Of a DNA stretch of 64,000 nt, positions 1-12,846 are shown in pieces. The position numbers were made by a program, and so were the translations under genes. Source of the stretch: Echinococcus granulosus (lineage: Eukaryota > Platyhelminthes > Cestoda > Cyclophyllidea > Taeniidae); NCBI RefSeq assembly GCF_000524195.1, contig NW_020170389.1:216617-280616 (forward strand), read 5' to 3'. How positions within the stretch are numbered: position 1 is the stretch's first letter; each line of letters opens with the position of its first letter. The notes under the pieces were generated by a model. It was not told the DNA's origin. It searched no databases and worked only from the letters and a program-made list of their open reading frames with translations.

Positions 1-396
1 GGCTGTGAGTACGAAGGATGTTAGTCCTGGTATTTAGGAGTTGGCATTACCAGAACTGATGAAAAATTATTCCATGAAAGAGGTGAAAGAGAGGTATCAT
101 AGATTACTTATGGAACTAGGGCTGCGATTATATCACCACGGTATCTTTTGACCATACCTGCATTCAAAACGCCAATTAAACGCGTCTTTCCCATGCATCT
201 CACCTATTCGCCGCCTAGCAGAACTAGTTGGATTCCATTCTTGCAAGCATAAGTGACTTCAACCAATTTAACTGAAGTTGTGATAAGTCAGAACAACGGT
301 CTTCACGCCTTTTTTGCCTCCGTTTTGTTTAGCATCCAATCGGTAAATTAGGAATAACAGGATGAATGAAGTATTCCAGAAAGCCGTCAAACTTAC

Positions 397-716
397 TCGG
401 GATCGAGAATGGCAGCAATAACCCGCCAGATCTCAGAGTGAGTAGAAAGCGGAAGAGAGGGTGAAGCAGAAGCAGAAACGGAGGTGGATGAAAGCGAACC
501 AGTGGAATAGAGAGGAGCAAGTGGTGTGGGTGGGACTGGCGTAGTGGCAGCGGACCGTGCGCTACCCTCTGAAACCACCACCCTCTCCAAATCCAGAGTC
601 GGTGTTGCCACGGTACCATGACGACGAGTGGGGTTGCTAGGCGGAGCTGCAGTTGACATCGGTGTTACCGTATCATGGCACGCTCGTTGTGGATCCACCG
701 CTTCCGCCCAATTGAA
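397..716 (-). CDS. Exon: Ser/Thr/Pro-rich cytoplasmic tail of the 0.4-35 kb gene
   Basis: The 3' splice site is the CATTTCTAG ending at 717 and the donor is GA|GTAAGT at 397. The 320-nt exon enters in phase 0 and leaves in phase 2, so the protein continues beyond the left edge. It starts FNWAEAVDPQRACHD and ends SEIWRVIAAILDPE. The middle is low-complexity Ser/Thr/Ala/Pro with a TPVPPTPLAP stretch that could bind SH3 or WW domains. The exon is open throughout and its phase matches the previous exon (8082-8232, out phase 0). It lies well past the transmembrane helix, so it should be cytosolic. No catalytic motif is visible. Confidence 0.78.
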
Positions 717-3700
717 CTAGAAATGGTCGGTACATTCATTAGTTGCATAGTTCTCATGGTGCTGAAATTAATTGAGTAGTATCTGCTAAGGTGTGTCCGA
801 TAAGCGTTGGTAGACAGCCTAATCTAACCAATTAAATGTAGTCACCATAGCGACCATTACACCTCACTTTGAGCCCCGAGTCATCAGCCACGGTGTTACA
901 GCATACTTTAACACCGACCTCTTCATGTTCACGCTATTCGATCTTCACACCAGCGGTCGGTCCCGCACTGCCATCGGACCTACGTGTCGTCCTATAATAC
1001 CTCGGTCGTTTAACCACGGACATTGCCATTGTAGACGCAGTGCAATATATATATACCTAACTTCCTGGAACAAAAAGCGCGTAACTCCACGAAACGTCAA
1101 TGAAACAAATAGACCTCAAATTAAGTAGTTAATGTGACCCAAATTTGTCAAATGTGATTCTACTGGGAGCAATGACTTCCATTTCAACGTATTCCGGATA
1201 TACAATCAAATCCCTTGAAGCGCACCAAAAACCAGCCGAAATGTTACACTCAAACTAACTATGGCATGAAAGTGTAGTTTGTCTACTCATCAGATAATAA
1301 CCGTTAGATTAGTATCCGAGACAAAGTACATACTATGCAGGAGATCTTGGAAAATATCGCCCATTATTTATGAAGGTGAGATTGCGGTCACGGTAACGCG
1401 GAATCTTCGACGCCTCACCGACAGGTAAAATGTCAAGTCGAAGTGGTTTCCCCTACATACCTCGTGTACCCACCTTCCATTAACGATGATTTGGTCCGTT
1501 TCCATTAAGCGTAACACTTATTTCTGCTTTCAAAGGACTGTTGTATCGGTGATTGAGGTTGGATCAATCTTTTATGTTGGATGGGTGCCAACAGCAACTC
1601 TCGCCTGTATGTTGCGGAAGAGTTGTCAAATATAGCAATGACTACTCATGTGGAGTCGAAAGCTGATGAAAGTACGAAATCAGCGCACAACGCAATAACA
1701 ATTTTAGGTGCTTTTAAGCGCGTTTGATGGAATGAGAATAAGAAAAGCTTTTTTAAAGGCGAGTAAAATTTATTGCAGCATCGTCTATTAACATTATGAA
1801 ATATAACCCAATTGCTCCAGTTCTCCAGTACAATTTAGGAACTATTCCGGTCTTTCACGATCCGAACCCCATGCCGGTGACATGGGAACTCGGCTCATGT
1901 CACTTAGACAACCAACAAAATCATTTTTAGCCTCGTGCATCCTCTTATTTCTTCAAAGGCGACTTGGACGCTACTTTATTGACAGCGTGGTGGGATAGAC
2001 TCGTAACCTCCCTTTCCCTGAGCTTCAAGGCAGACCTATATCTAAATGAATTGGTTGGTTATGGTACACGGTACATCAGAGGACGAAGGTATCAACTGCA
2101 AATGGTTCCATCAGTAAAGCTTTGTGATAGAAGAGCCATGAAGACTACAACAGGTGTGTCGAACGAGTTCCAATTGTTCATAAACACAACTGCTACCTAC
2201 ACTGTACACACAAAAAGGCGTAAAATGAGCGAAAGTCATCCCACGTTGAAATGGTCCGAAAATAATCCAGATAGATGTAAGGATAGCACTGAAATGACAA
2301 AGGAGGGCTTCTTGGACTGATTCCCCGACAAAAAGCGATGGACATACGAAAAGCGTTCGTTGTAAATCATCCCCAGAGAGGTCTTCAGTGCAGCTTGTAA
2401 ACATAGGGCACGATGGGCGAATTCCAACACAACCTTGGGATTACCTTTAATTCAAATGAAACTGTGGTGGCCAATGCAGAAGAGTGATCACACGGAGAGC
2501 AGAAAATGAGGTGTAAAACAGAACATTTTTACCCATCTTCTGCTCGCTGCTTGTGCTACCTCCACTACCAGTAACCGGACCCTCTTGAAAGCCTAAAAGA
2601 AGCCTCCTTTTAGAGAATTGTATGGAACTCGAATGATACTGAGAATTTACTCGGAATGTGAAATGGACTTGCTCGCTTCCCTACACCACAGCCGATTATC
2701 ATCAAGACCAATCTTGAGCTCATTCCAGCTCTTGTATTAACTGGTACGAAAAGACCGCAAAAATGTGACTGGTTGGGGGAGGAGTGAATGCATCTATTTA
2801 TCCTACTCGAAATCGCCCTCGTCCGTTTTGCATGACAAGTCACTGTCAATAACCGGAAACGTACCTTCGAAATTGCGATGTAACCTCCCCACATGGGTAA
2901 TGTCAAGCAGCCCACAGACGACCAATCAGCACTCAACCACTCTTGGCAATGCGTAAATCAAGTAACCTCCCCAAGACAGCAACCCAAGTTGTACCAAAAA
3001 AGATGGCTTTGTCATAACACCAAATAGACCCTTATTTACTTTGCGCGCCCTCTCCCATACCTCGTAATACCAAAGTTCACATGTCAAGCTGGTTTCCCCA
3101 ATTTTGATACATAAAGAGGACTTTTCCTGTACTACTCTGTTATATTTAGATGACACGGTGGAGTCACTCATTGCCTGTGGCTATGACAACTAACTCGAAA
3201 TAAAAAGCAGCGAACTGGTTTGCGAATAAGACTTGGTAAGGGTAAAGAGTCGGGTTGACATATCAGGCCTCCCTCCGTTGATAATCAAATAGTGAGTGGT
3301 TGACAGACTGTGGCTACTTCAAATGCTATGACAGATCATGGAGCAGAGTTGACCTCTCATCACCTTGGTATCAACGATAAAGTCATTCAAACACAATTTC
3401 CGGTTTAACGACTGAGAACAGAATTTCTTTCTACACATATTTTAAATTCTGTTCTTCCTCGCCCAGTGGATTTTAAAGCGTATGAAACAATCAGTAAAAG
3501 TGATTTTGTAATCATCCACAGACTGCCACTCGAATACTTTAATTATTCATGGTGAGTTGATTCTTTTAGCTAGCAATGCTAATCCCTCCATCACACTCCT
3601 CGTAAAATTTCCCTTTTCCATCCGAAACATGAGTGTTCTGTTAATATTTTCATAACAGGTCTAGGAGACTAGCTAGTGGAACACTTAAGTTTATGGAAAA

Positions 3701-4261
3701 AGTTACTTCAGGGGTTACCCACCCGGACGATAAATTGTTGGCGGAACGGTAGGATATACAAGGAACCTTTCAGCTCTTGAGAAGGAAACTGACGCTCCTT
3801 TCAAACGGATCGGCCAGTTACCATGCCAAAAAGGTTTGGAAGAGAGGCATTTGTTGTGGGCAAATAAGTCCGCACAGGTTCACAGCCATTAAACTTTGGA
3901 AATTACTCCAATCACATGATTGAAAAAAGTGATAGGTCTAGATCAGAGAGGTAACACACATCGCCTGGAGTGACAAGCAGCTAAAAGAACAACCCAGACA
4001 GATGCCTGAGTGGTATTAAGCTAGCAATGGAGGGCCAATGGAAAACAATATGGGAATAAAACTTCGGGGAGCTCTAAACGTAACCAAATAGTTTAATGGT
4101 GCTTTTTATAATCAAGCCCCAAGTATGTTTATGCGTAGGAGTAATTAGCATTACAACCATTAAACCTTTCCCAACTGGACACAGACCCAAAGCTACCACT
4201 TTTACGAGGTCAATAAAAATCTAATCCTAACCATCCCCCTTTCTATCCCACTTTTATTGCC

Positions 4262-5360
4262 CAAACGACTATTTTATTTCGCATGTGATCATGCCGTTTT
4301 CTAATGTTAGTGCCAGGAAACGGTAAGCATCGTTACTTGATGCTTGAAGGACTAGTATTGCAGGAAATCTGCAGGATAAAATGAAGTCAAAGCAGCATCT
4401 CCATCCAACTTCAGCCGATCCCAACCCGAAGTCCAAATCTTTTCGTTTGTGAGTCTTGCGGGATATGAGTTGTGTTGAGTTGTATAGCATAGTAAAGGCA
4501 AATCTCACCTACAGTTGACATTTGGCCTTCATGAAGTAAACAACTGGCTGCAATCCACCGCACAAAAATACATACACATGGACACAAGGTATGCAAAGTC
4601 CTGCCTTAGGGATAAAGTGGTGCGTGCCGTATGTTGACATTCCCAATACATGCCAGTTGGGTAAAACTCATTTGCTCGGTGTATCTTACGACTTTTCCTT
4701 CCCACTTGATGCAGTTGCGGATCAATTGTTCCATTGCTCACTTCCAACATGGTCACAGGTTCCTCTTGATGACACCCTCATCTCCAAGTAATGCACCAGT
4801 GGAGACAGGATACCCGTCATTACGGTGAATGCAGAATCTTGCTCAATGGTTCTGGTCGTTACATCCTACTTACTACCGCACACCACACACCACATTCCAC
4901 ACCTCCCTCCAATTCTACACCACAAATTGGACGAGAAGCTTCTGCACCCTCCGCCGAGTTGCGTTGCGTTGCGTTGAATGCACAGACCTCAGTTGAACAG
5001 GCTGTTTGGACTTCATCAAGTGGCAAAGTCATGGCGACTAATTGCACCTGCTGTCCACCACACCAATGCACGTACACATCCACACACACACCTACAGACA
5101 GGCAGAGTAGGAAGGGGCTTGATGTGAGGACGAAGTGATGTCGTGGAGGTGCAATGTATAATTTTGCTTGGCAGATGTTAAAATGCAGCAAGACAAAGGC
5201 AATTTCTCATCACAGGTCAGTCAGTTGGTTAGTCAGTGGGTGAGGAAACGCCTTTTCAACAGTGAGTTCCTGCGAAGTGGGTGAGGAAAGAGGTGAAGAG
5301 CACCAAATTGGTAGTCCTTGTGGCTCATTTTCTGTCACCTGTCAATGCATGGGGTGTGTG
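4262..5360 (-). repeat. Family A interspersed repeat, diverged copy (minus orientation)
   Basis: Read on the minus strand, 5345-4880 runs parallel to the copies at 11842, 23063 and 25981. It has the GACAG/GAGCC...CAATTTGGTGCTCT block, the CTGTCTGTAGGTGTGTG block and the block that can be read as DEVQ...TEVCAFN. The left part (4262-4500) resembles the element end with a CACATGCGAAAT match. The middle is poorly preserved. It carries no coding function that I can support. Confidence 0.55.
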
Positions 5361-5688
5361 GATGGGGCTCATTTGATCAATGCATTCGCGACTTCTCTTT
5401 CCCTGTTTGTGTGGATACAAAACACTTGTTGCATCACTCACGTATGCCACCGCACACCGCACACCTCACCTTCTCCCAATGCTGCCCACGTGGTGTGATG
5501 GGCTTGTACAGCCTTGGAGGCGAGGTAGACTCGGCTTCGCAAAGCAGGCAACCTTGAACCAAATCCAAAACCCATCAAGTTCATTCAACCGACCTTTTAT
5601 GATGCGGGGGCGGGCTCGTGAAACGAGGACAGTAGCGGAGGGCACAGCAAATGGCACCGCACCAATGGATTGACGCTTTTACATCCAT

Positions 5689-5788
5689 NNNNNNNNNNNN
5701 NNNNNNNNNNNNNNNNNNNNNNNNNNNNNNNNNNNNNNNNNNNNNNNNNNNNNNNNNNNNNNNNNNNNNNNNNNNNNNNNNNNNNNNN
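5689..5788. other. Scaffold gap (100 N)
   Basis: There are exactly one hundred N, the usual placeholder for a gap of unknown length. It falls in an intron. Confidence 0.99.
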
Positions 5789-6169
5789 GCTTTGCAATTC
5801 CATGGTAAAATCCGCACGAACTTTCTAAGGCATATTCCCATTGCGGAACAACTTTAAGTCCCAAGTAAAACTCCCCAGGACAAGTTGTCAATCGAAGGTG
5901 TGTCTAATAGAACGCATTTGAATGTCATTACTTCATTCTGATAACCAGCACAGAAGAGTAATCACAGGGAGCGCCTAAAGTGGGAGAGGCATAGTGTGAC
6001 AGCCTCTTAATTCTTTTATGACTTGATCGCTACGACAGTAATGTGAGTCGATTCTGCTTGCACAATCTATGTTACTAATCTTCCAGTGCTTATGTGTGCC
6101 CACAAAACGAGTCTATTGACGGCTTTGTGGTGACCTTACACGCCAGAGCTTAATTTGATAGACAGAGTA

Positions 6170-6192
6170 AACACGCACACACACACACGTGT
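6170..6192 (+). repeat. CA dinucleotide microsatellite
   Basis: An imperfect ACACGCACACACACACACG run in intronic sequence. Confidence 0.85.
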
Positions 6193-8081
6193 GATACATA
6201 TTAAACATTTTTGATTTGTACAAAAGGAGAAGCGTGAATTCGAAATCACGCATTTGGTCTTTTTAAGTGTCAAAATGTCATTCAATTAAATGTGACATTT
6301 TGAGGGCAAGTTATTTCACAATAAATATGAAAAGGAGGCGATTAGATGGGTGGATGAGTGTGAGTGAGTAAGCGAGCAGCCAGGAACGGATTTACCGAAG
6401 CCGTTAGTTGTGGACTCGGCTTCAAGAGAGGGCGGAGGTGTGAGAGAAATGTGAAATGTCCACAAGAGTGATTAATGCGCGCGGGAAGTGTAGACGCATT
6501 TCCTTATTCAAATCGGACCACCAACTATGGAAAACATCCAGCTGCACTTTGTAGCCCTAAATATCAACTTTCCCTCAAATTCTACTTCACGAAAGAAGCC
6601 ATCTTGGAGCTTTCCTCTAAGAAAGGGGAAATTATCCCTGATGCTCTTGATTAGTTACCGGTTTTTACCTGAAATAGTGTACAGAAGGATAGATTTCAGC
6701 CCAAATCAAAGTTCCTTTTCAAATAAAAAAACTTCTGCAGAACAATAAAGATGTGGAGATTCCAGAATCCATCAGCTGAGTGGGGACTAAAGTGCTGGCT
6801 GGAGACCATTGTGTCAATCATAGGGAACAATGAAATGGAAGTGTTTGCTGCCAGCTTCACGCATCGGTGACACCCCAACTTCCTCACCTAAGTCCGAAGT
6901 CACAAGTATATTCCATGCGCTTTTGTTGTTGTACAAGTGATTACACCAAACCGTACCGCAAACAGTGTGTTTGTATGATGTTCCCGATCTGGAGTTAACT
7001 ACCAGAACTCAAAGTGACGCGCGTTTGAGCGGCCGTGACGCTCAATTTTCCTTGGGGGCCGGGTCGAGTAACAATTGTGTTGACAAACGAGCACGAGCAA
7101 TTATGACTGGACATCTAAGTAGTAGCTGCTATGGACAGAAAATACTGATACGCAACTTTGTGGGACAAACCATTAAGGATTAATTAATCATGAATTACTG
7201 AAGAAGGAGTAGCATGAGGAATTTGAAATATTTTTAATATTAACGTAGTTGTGAGCGAACACAAATGCGTAAAAAGTGGACAGGATTTGTTGCTTTGTGT
7301 GCTGAACCAGGAGCATTTTCCGCCTCTCCCATGAACCGGCCTCCACCTCAGTGGTATGTAGCTCGGCTCCTCAAATACGGAAGAGTAGCTCAGTTGTTAC
7401 AGGTTACTATGAATGCTGAATCAATCACCTCAATGGTGAATGCTTCTTTCTAGGACCAGAAACTTGTTGAAGTCACGATACCCTCACTCCGACTGGACCG
7501 GGTGAACCAATATTTGGCCAAGTTTACCACTGATGTTGGATGAAGTTTTTGTGAGAAAGCATTGAAAAAACTCCTATTTTGATAATGTAAATAAATGATA
7601 GGGACAAGCGTGCTATTATCATCACCTACACCACAAACAAGCAAAGCAAAACCGGTTAAGACGAGGTTCTTTCAAAGAGAGGTGAGCAGAGACACTGGAC
7701 AGAACTTACTGCGACCGCCGTTTCACTAGGCGTGGTAGGATGACGCTAGAAATGGAGGATTTAGAAGAGGTAGATAGGGAAACTAAATTAAAAAATTGGC
7801 AGTTTTATTTTCCGACCGCTTCTCGACAGCAGTTCCACGCAGGCATTGAATAGGGACAGGACTACATGGGGTCTTTCTATATTATTTTTCCCATCTCAAT
7901 AGCTGTTCCCAAGTCTGAGATTCTAAAAGTTGTCTTGGCTTCTTTTGCAGCTCATTTCGGTCGAATTTTAACACAAAGAAGTGCTGGGTAAACAACTTGT
8001 AACCATTTGGACGAAATGATACAAGTGGACAATGCAATATCATTCCTCCTAAAATCTTTGGAAAGAGGGGGTGGGACTTAC

Positions 8082-8232
8082 TTGTTTGCCTCTGTGGGGC
8101 ACATTGGTGCGCCGAATTCGATTGAGGGATTCCAGGAAGGTGATGAACCTGTCACAAAGCTTTTCGTATCCGATCGACGCCAACGGAGTCTCGTAAACAT
8201 CGCAACGCACCCTCGTCCCCTTGGCCTTCGCC
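8082..8232 (-). CDS. Exon: cytoplasmic segment of the 0.4-35 kb gene
   Basis: The exon is 151 nt, with acceptor TGTCTTCTAG and donor CAA|GTAAGT. It enters in phase 2 and leaves in phase 0. It encodes about 50 residues starting AKAKGTRVRCDVYETPL and ending NRIRRTNVPHRGKQ. Its mixed, charged, non-repetitive composition looks like part of a folded intracellular domain. It joins in frame to 8882-9068 upstream, where CG plus G makes an Arg codon, and to 397-716 downstream. No known domain was recognised. Confidence 0.78.
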
Positions 8233-8881
8233 CTAGAAGACATTTATTTGTGAGAAAGCAAGCAAAAAGTCTACAGATTTTAAGGCTATTTTTATTCTCC
8301 CCCTTCTCCCAAATGTGCTTTAGAAACTGGCTGTTTATGGGTGTAGCCAAGATGATATAGTGGTCCCAGAGAGGACTATCAACAGCCTCTCCATCCTCCT
8401 CTGTGTTTACAAAAAAAGTACTCCTGATCTCACGTGCCCCACAATACCTTCAGAGGCAACTCGGACGCTTTTACTCATCACAAAGAACGTGGTTACTTCC
8501 ACCAATACCTCAAACAAAACCAATGGCTAAACCCGTCCAGTTATTGCTGTACAATAATGGCATTTACAGTGGAGGGCTGAACTTGTGGAGTCTATAGATG
8601 GAGAAACGGACCAAGGTCTGGACTGAACAAGTTTAAAGGGTTCACCAAGCGAGGTAATAACAATATCTCTGCGGAAACAATGAACGGGTGAAATATGAAG
8701 ATCTGAAAATTATTCAAGTGGTAAGGCTTGAAAAAACCCCGATAGACGGGTGAGTAGAATTGCAGTTGCAATGGAAAGAATAAATAAAATCATAGAGAAA
8801 GGTAGAAAAGCTACATTGCATAATAGATTAAGTCCATCGAGGCATCATTATTGTGGAATTCGGATTTGCAAGTTTTCTTAC
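8233..8881 (-). other. Intron of the 0.4-35 kb gene
   Basis: This 649-nt spacer lies between two phase-matched exons. I see no repeat, RNA gene or second coding frame that can be supported in it. Confidence 0.6.
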
Positions 8882-9068
8882 CGTGATGACGGTTTGGAGC
8901 AAGATTCATCACTGAGGACGTCGACATCAAGACGGTGGAAAAGTAGCAGAGCGGTATTTGTTATTACAGACACTTTCTTATCTTCTGCGATTAAGCCTGC
9001 ATAGCACCTCCGCCTCTTAGTCTTCAGGCTCTTCAATGTGTTTGTATAATGCCGTTGAATAGGATCAA
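8882..9068 (-). CDS. Exon: juxtamembrane cytoplasmic region of the 0.4-35 kb gene
   Basis: The exon is 187 nt with donor CACG|GTAAGA and acceptor AAAAACCAG. Phase 1 in, phase 2 out. After the split Val codon it reads DPIQRHYTNTLKSLKTKRRR, a strongly basic run directly after the transmembrane helix and so a typical stop-transfer signal. It continues CYAGLIAEDKKVSVITNTA and LLLFHRLDVDVLSDE. A later acceptor (GTCCTCAG) would leave only 30 nt, but the frame is open over the full 187 nt, so I chose the longer exon. The upstream neighbour ends in phase 1, as required. Confidence 0.75.
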
Positions 9069-9204
9069 CTGGTTTTTAAAACCAAAACCGAATATCTACG
9101 GAAGGCTTATTCAAATATTTTCCTGATTGATATAACTACGGTTACGATCTATAATTTCATAGTTCCATTTAAACGAGACAACCTGAGTACGCTAATAAAA
9201 GGTA

Positions 9205-9420
9205 GTAAAAACCCTAGCCCTCTAACCACCTCCGCTCCCATCTCACTATTATTAACCAACTGTCCGTCCACTCAATCACGCAATTGGTCACGTGATTGTC
9301 TAGGGCTAATGCAAAGGCGGTGGCCATAACTTGGAGCCCGGAGAAGACGTAGCATAAAGATGCAAATGAGATGGAAGCAGCATCCCCGTTCCATTCCATC
9401 CCGGCCCATACCATCAATCA
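9205..9420 (-). repeat. Family A repeat, terminal fragment (minus orientation)
   Basis: On the minus strand this matches the 3' part of family A, including the segment that in other copies reads GCATT(A/C)GA(C/A)AA(C/T)(A/C)ACGTGA. It lacks the rest of the element and lies in an intron. Confidence 0.45.
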
Positions 9421-10879
9421 GAGAACATCACAAATACTTCTCGAACATATTTTGACGGGTTTTCCAACTTCGGGAGATGTCGTATTTAAATTTGAACAAG
9501 ATAAAACGAAAATAAGTGAAGCGCTTGTTTAATGCATTCCAAAAAAAAACTACACGGAACAAGAAAATTTATTTTTTTTTTCTTCCGGAATTCACAAATA
9601 GTGATATCAATTATGATAGGCTGGAGCCGGCATAGGAGGATGTTACTTCCCACATTCAATCGTGATGTCGAAACCTGTAACGCCTGCGAAATTTTGGTGA
9701 TCTTATTAGAAGTCCCGGCCAATCCGAAATCGACTAAGCTTTCAATGCTCGGAAAAAAGGGCAAAATAATTACCCTGAAGTGTGAAAAGCACATTTAGCA
9801 TCAATAAAAGGGCATGAAAACTGCACAATTTATCAACTTTTCCAAAAGAGAATTCGGGCCATTGATCCGTGAAATTGAGTATACAATGAGTTGCAAATTT
9901 CATTTTCGATGTCAGTAGTCAAAACGACCTCGAGATTTGCAGGGGTGGGCTTTTAGCACGATTAAAAGGAGGATCCCATGTCTCAGAAACGCCCTCTAGA
10001 CGCGCACACGCATGCAGGACGACGGTTGGAGCAAAGCGTGACAGTTTTATGACTTGCATAAACAAAAGAAAAACCGAGACTAACGCACAGCTAGCATTTC
10101 GATGCGATTATGTCAGTGGACTGAAAAGGAGTCATCTGCAACGTATTTAGAGAGCCTCGGGAATTTCGTACCTGGTGGACGATTTTGCACACTTTTTTAC
10201 TGCTTTCTCTTGAATGCCTTATGGAGATGACGCACTGGATACTGGAAACATCTACCTTTTTACAACACAACTTGTAACAAGGTCGATTCGTATCGAGCTA
10301 GACAGGTCATGTCTGAGGCGTGGTCACGTGTCGTAAAGAAGAGAACACAAACCAATAGTGGCATTTTTAGTGAAGAGCGCAGGTGCAAATTTAAGTGACC
10401 TCTACATTGGGGTCATTAAGAGGAGTGAGTAATGTCCACTGTAGGCCCTTTGTTCGCGGGGGAATTGAGTGCTCTAAACGCCGACATACCCCAGTAACTC
10501 TGCCACAAATGCGTCTAAAGCAAATGGTTTAATGCGTATAAAATGAACAAAACAAAAATTCTAATTTGATTAAACAAGCGGAATTTAGAGTCATAAATCG
10601 GATACCTTAAAGGCGGACATTGTCGAATTCATGAATGGAAGAACGAAATTAACTCCCCAACGGAATGGATATTCAATGTCGGCTAAGCCGAGTAGAAGCA
10701 CTTTAACTTCCTGTACTTTAATGGGAAAGTTCAAATTTCACGAAGGCAAGAATGTGGCCAAATGCTCTTTCGGGGTCAAGTTGGGAAAGTAGATTACAAT
10801 TGAATATCAAATTCTGACGACTTGGTCCAAGAGCACCAACAATTCGTGCGTCATAAGAGAAGCGACTAAAACTCTTCGT

Positions 10880-10975
10880 TTTGGTTTTCGAGGCGCACTA
10901 AGGCTCCACCTTTGTACTTCTGCTGGGCGGCATGGCCGCTGGACCACGCCAGTAGTCCCCCAGCCCTTCTGCCCT
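10880..10975 (+). mobile_element. Family B LTR fragment
   Basis: It shares with the LTR at 14232-14405 the order CTTCGTTT-GGTTTT, AAGGCTCC(A/G)CCTTTGTACT, TGGGCGG, GGACCA-GCCAGTAG and CAGCCCTTCTG, then stops matching. It is a truncated LTR relic. Confidence 0.6.
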
Positions 10976-11508
10976 ACTGTTATGACCTCCTATGGCCTCA
11001 GGAAGGACTAAGACCGCTAAAGCATCGTTTGACCTAGATTTTCATTATCCCTCTACTGCCTACTTTCCACTACATGGAGAGCCAGTAAAATTGGTGCAGT
11101 GGAATTATTACCAATCTAACTGAATGGTTTACTGCGCGGGTATTTTCAGTCAACCGTCATTTAGCCTCCATCCTAGTGGCATGAAGCTCAACCCTCCCCA
11201 CCCATTCCTCTAATTCAGTTCCCCAGCTCCTCCTCACATTTCAAGCAAAGTTACATTCACACTCGAATATCTCCTACTATAAAATTACAATCTCAATTGC
11301 ACTGAAAGGACGCCACCCAAAAAGCGTCAGAAGGTAATGGGATGTATGGCTGAATCTTGTGGAGCTGCTACATCATGGCCACCAACAGGGCGTGGTCCAA
11401 ATTGAACTAGCTGAAGTCGTCAGTAAGCAAATTACTTACAAACATGTGATGGAAAGCGAGTCAACGCTTAATGCCCTCCAAAATTGCCAAAAATAGACAA
11501 TGACTTAC

Positions 11509-11540
11509 CAAAAATGTGGACGATCAGCGTTAGAGTGGTA
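11509..11540 (-). CDS. 32-nt exon completing the transmembrane helix of the 0.4-35 kb gene
   Basis: It is framed by a strong acceptor (CGCTCTCGCTTCAG) and a perfect donor (G|GTAAGT). It enters in phase 2 and leaves in phase 1, and encodes TTLTLIVHIF. Joined to the previous exon, which ends MVILTALLF, it gives a continuous hydrophobic helix of about 21 residues followed by the basic segment of the next exon. Only this frame is compatible with both neighbours. Its small size makes it the kind of exon that automated prediction misses. Confidence 0.62.
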
Positions 11541-11841
11541 CTGAAGCGAGAGCGCAGGTCCGAGATACTATCTTTTACTCGCTATTCTACTAAATTGTTA
11601 CCACAAAAGCATTCCACCTTTGAGCTATGAATCCATTCATTGCAACCTATCAACGGTTAGAATTCGGAGGACTTTTCAACATAGCAGATCCAAGCCTACA
11701 TCTCACGGTTAGTTTCGGTTAACTCAAAGACCCAAATGGTGGCTGAAACACTGAAACGGTCACAGGGAGTGCACCGAAGATGAGGTTCAAAATCTAACAA
11801 CTGCTGCGTAGTAGAATGCTACCGAGTGATTGGAAAAAAGT

Positions 11842-12415
11842 TCGTGGTGGTGCATTTTAACATCCGCCAAGTAAAATAACATATCGCGCCTCCCTGACAC
11901 CACTTCGTCCTCACATCAGGCCCCTCCCTACTCTGCGTGTCTGTAGGTATGTGGATGTGTGCGCGCATTGATGTGGTGGACCGCAGACGCAATGATCACC
12001 GTAACTGTTCCACTTAATGAAGTCCAAACAACCTCTACGACTGAGATTTACGCATTCAACCCAACACAACTCAAAGGTTTGCTAGAAAACAATCCTCCGG
12101 TAATAGTCGAGAGAAAGCCCCCTTCCTATTCTTACAAAGCGTCATAATGCGACGCAAGACCTCATACCACCATAAACTTGACCAGCGAGACAGTTCGCAC
12201 CGTACAATGAAATGAAATAGGTTGGGATGAGATGGGATGTAATGTGATGGGGGTGGGTTGTTACCTTTTTCCCTCCTCTACTCCCTTCTTCCCTATCTTT
12301 ATCCTCATCAAATGTATCATGCCTTCTGATGATGTTCGTCTAAGCGTCAAGTGACGATCATCACCTTTTTTTGGTAGAACGCATTGAACATCTACATGAT
12401 CGAATGCAAAAAAAC
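11842..12415 (+). repeat. Family A interspersed repeat, partial copy (plus orientation)
   Basis: It aligns with the second half of the full copies at 23063 and 25981: TGCATTTTAACATCCGCCAA, CTCTGCGTGTCTGTAGGTAT, and the GATGAAGTCCAA-like block followed by ACTGAGATTTACGC. It then has AGGTTGGGATGAGATGGGA and the pyrimidine-rich end ...TGATGTTCGTCTAAGCG. It is truncated at its start. Confidence 0.65.
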
Positions 12416-12846
12416 GGGGATGATTAGGACTAGCAAAATCTCTTGGATTTACTTTGTAGAAATGCATTTCATCTAGTAATTTATAGTACGTAGGTCCTTT
12501 CAAATATCCCACGAAATACTCCCCACAACACTAGCATAGAATTCAGTTATTCGTCTTCGTCCCCTTCAGTATACACATAATAAAACCACTTCCACATCAG
12601 CACGTCTTATGAAGCCCTGAAGGACAACTCGGACGCTGTGATGAGATGCAACAGCTGTGCAAAACTCAGCTGTCGTGGTGGCGCTGGCAACGGAGTAGGA
12701 AGGTTCCGAAAACCCGCCACACCCGTTTTGACGTGACCCATCTGCACTGCTACAGAGGTTCGCCATCTGCATTTAAACAGTTGAGGTGTCAGAAAATGCC
12801 CACTCATCAAGACTGAGGACACTAATGGCCATTTGGCCTAGCTTAC

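Larger units (their letters stand above)
717..8081 (-). other. Long intron with repeats and a scaffold gap
   Basis: This 7.4-kb stretch separates two phase-matched exons. It holds a minus-oriented family A repeat (about 4262-5360), a 100-N gap (5689-5788) and a CA run at 6170-6192. The short open frames in it, for instance around 1964-2404 and 2610-3171, have no supporting splice sites or recognisable product. I see nothing else. Confidence 0.5.
9069..11508 (-). other. Intron with repeat fragments
   Basis: This 2.4-kb spacer lies between phase-matched exons. It contains the family A fragment at 9205-9420 and an LTR fragment at about 10880-10975. An open frame of about 90 codons on both strands near 9486-9798 has no good donor and cannot be called. 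Confidence 0.5.

Noticed and set aside
4859..5191. 110-codon minus-strand frame
   Set aside because: It falls entirely within a family A repeat.
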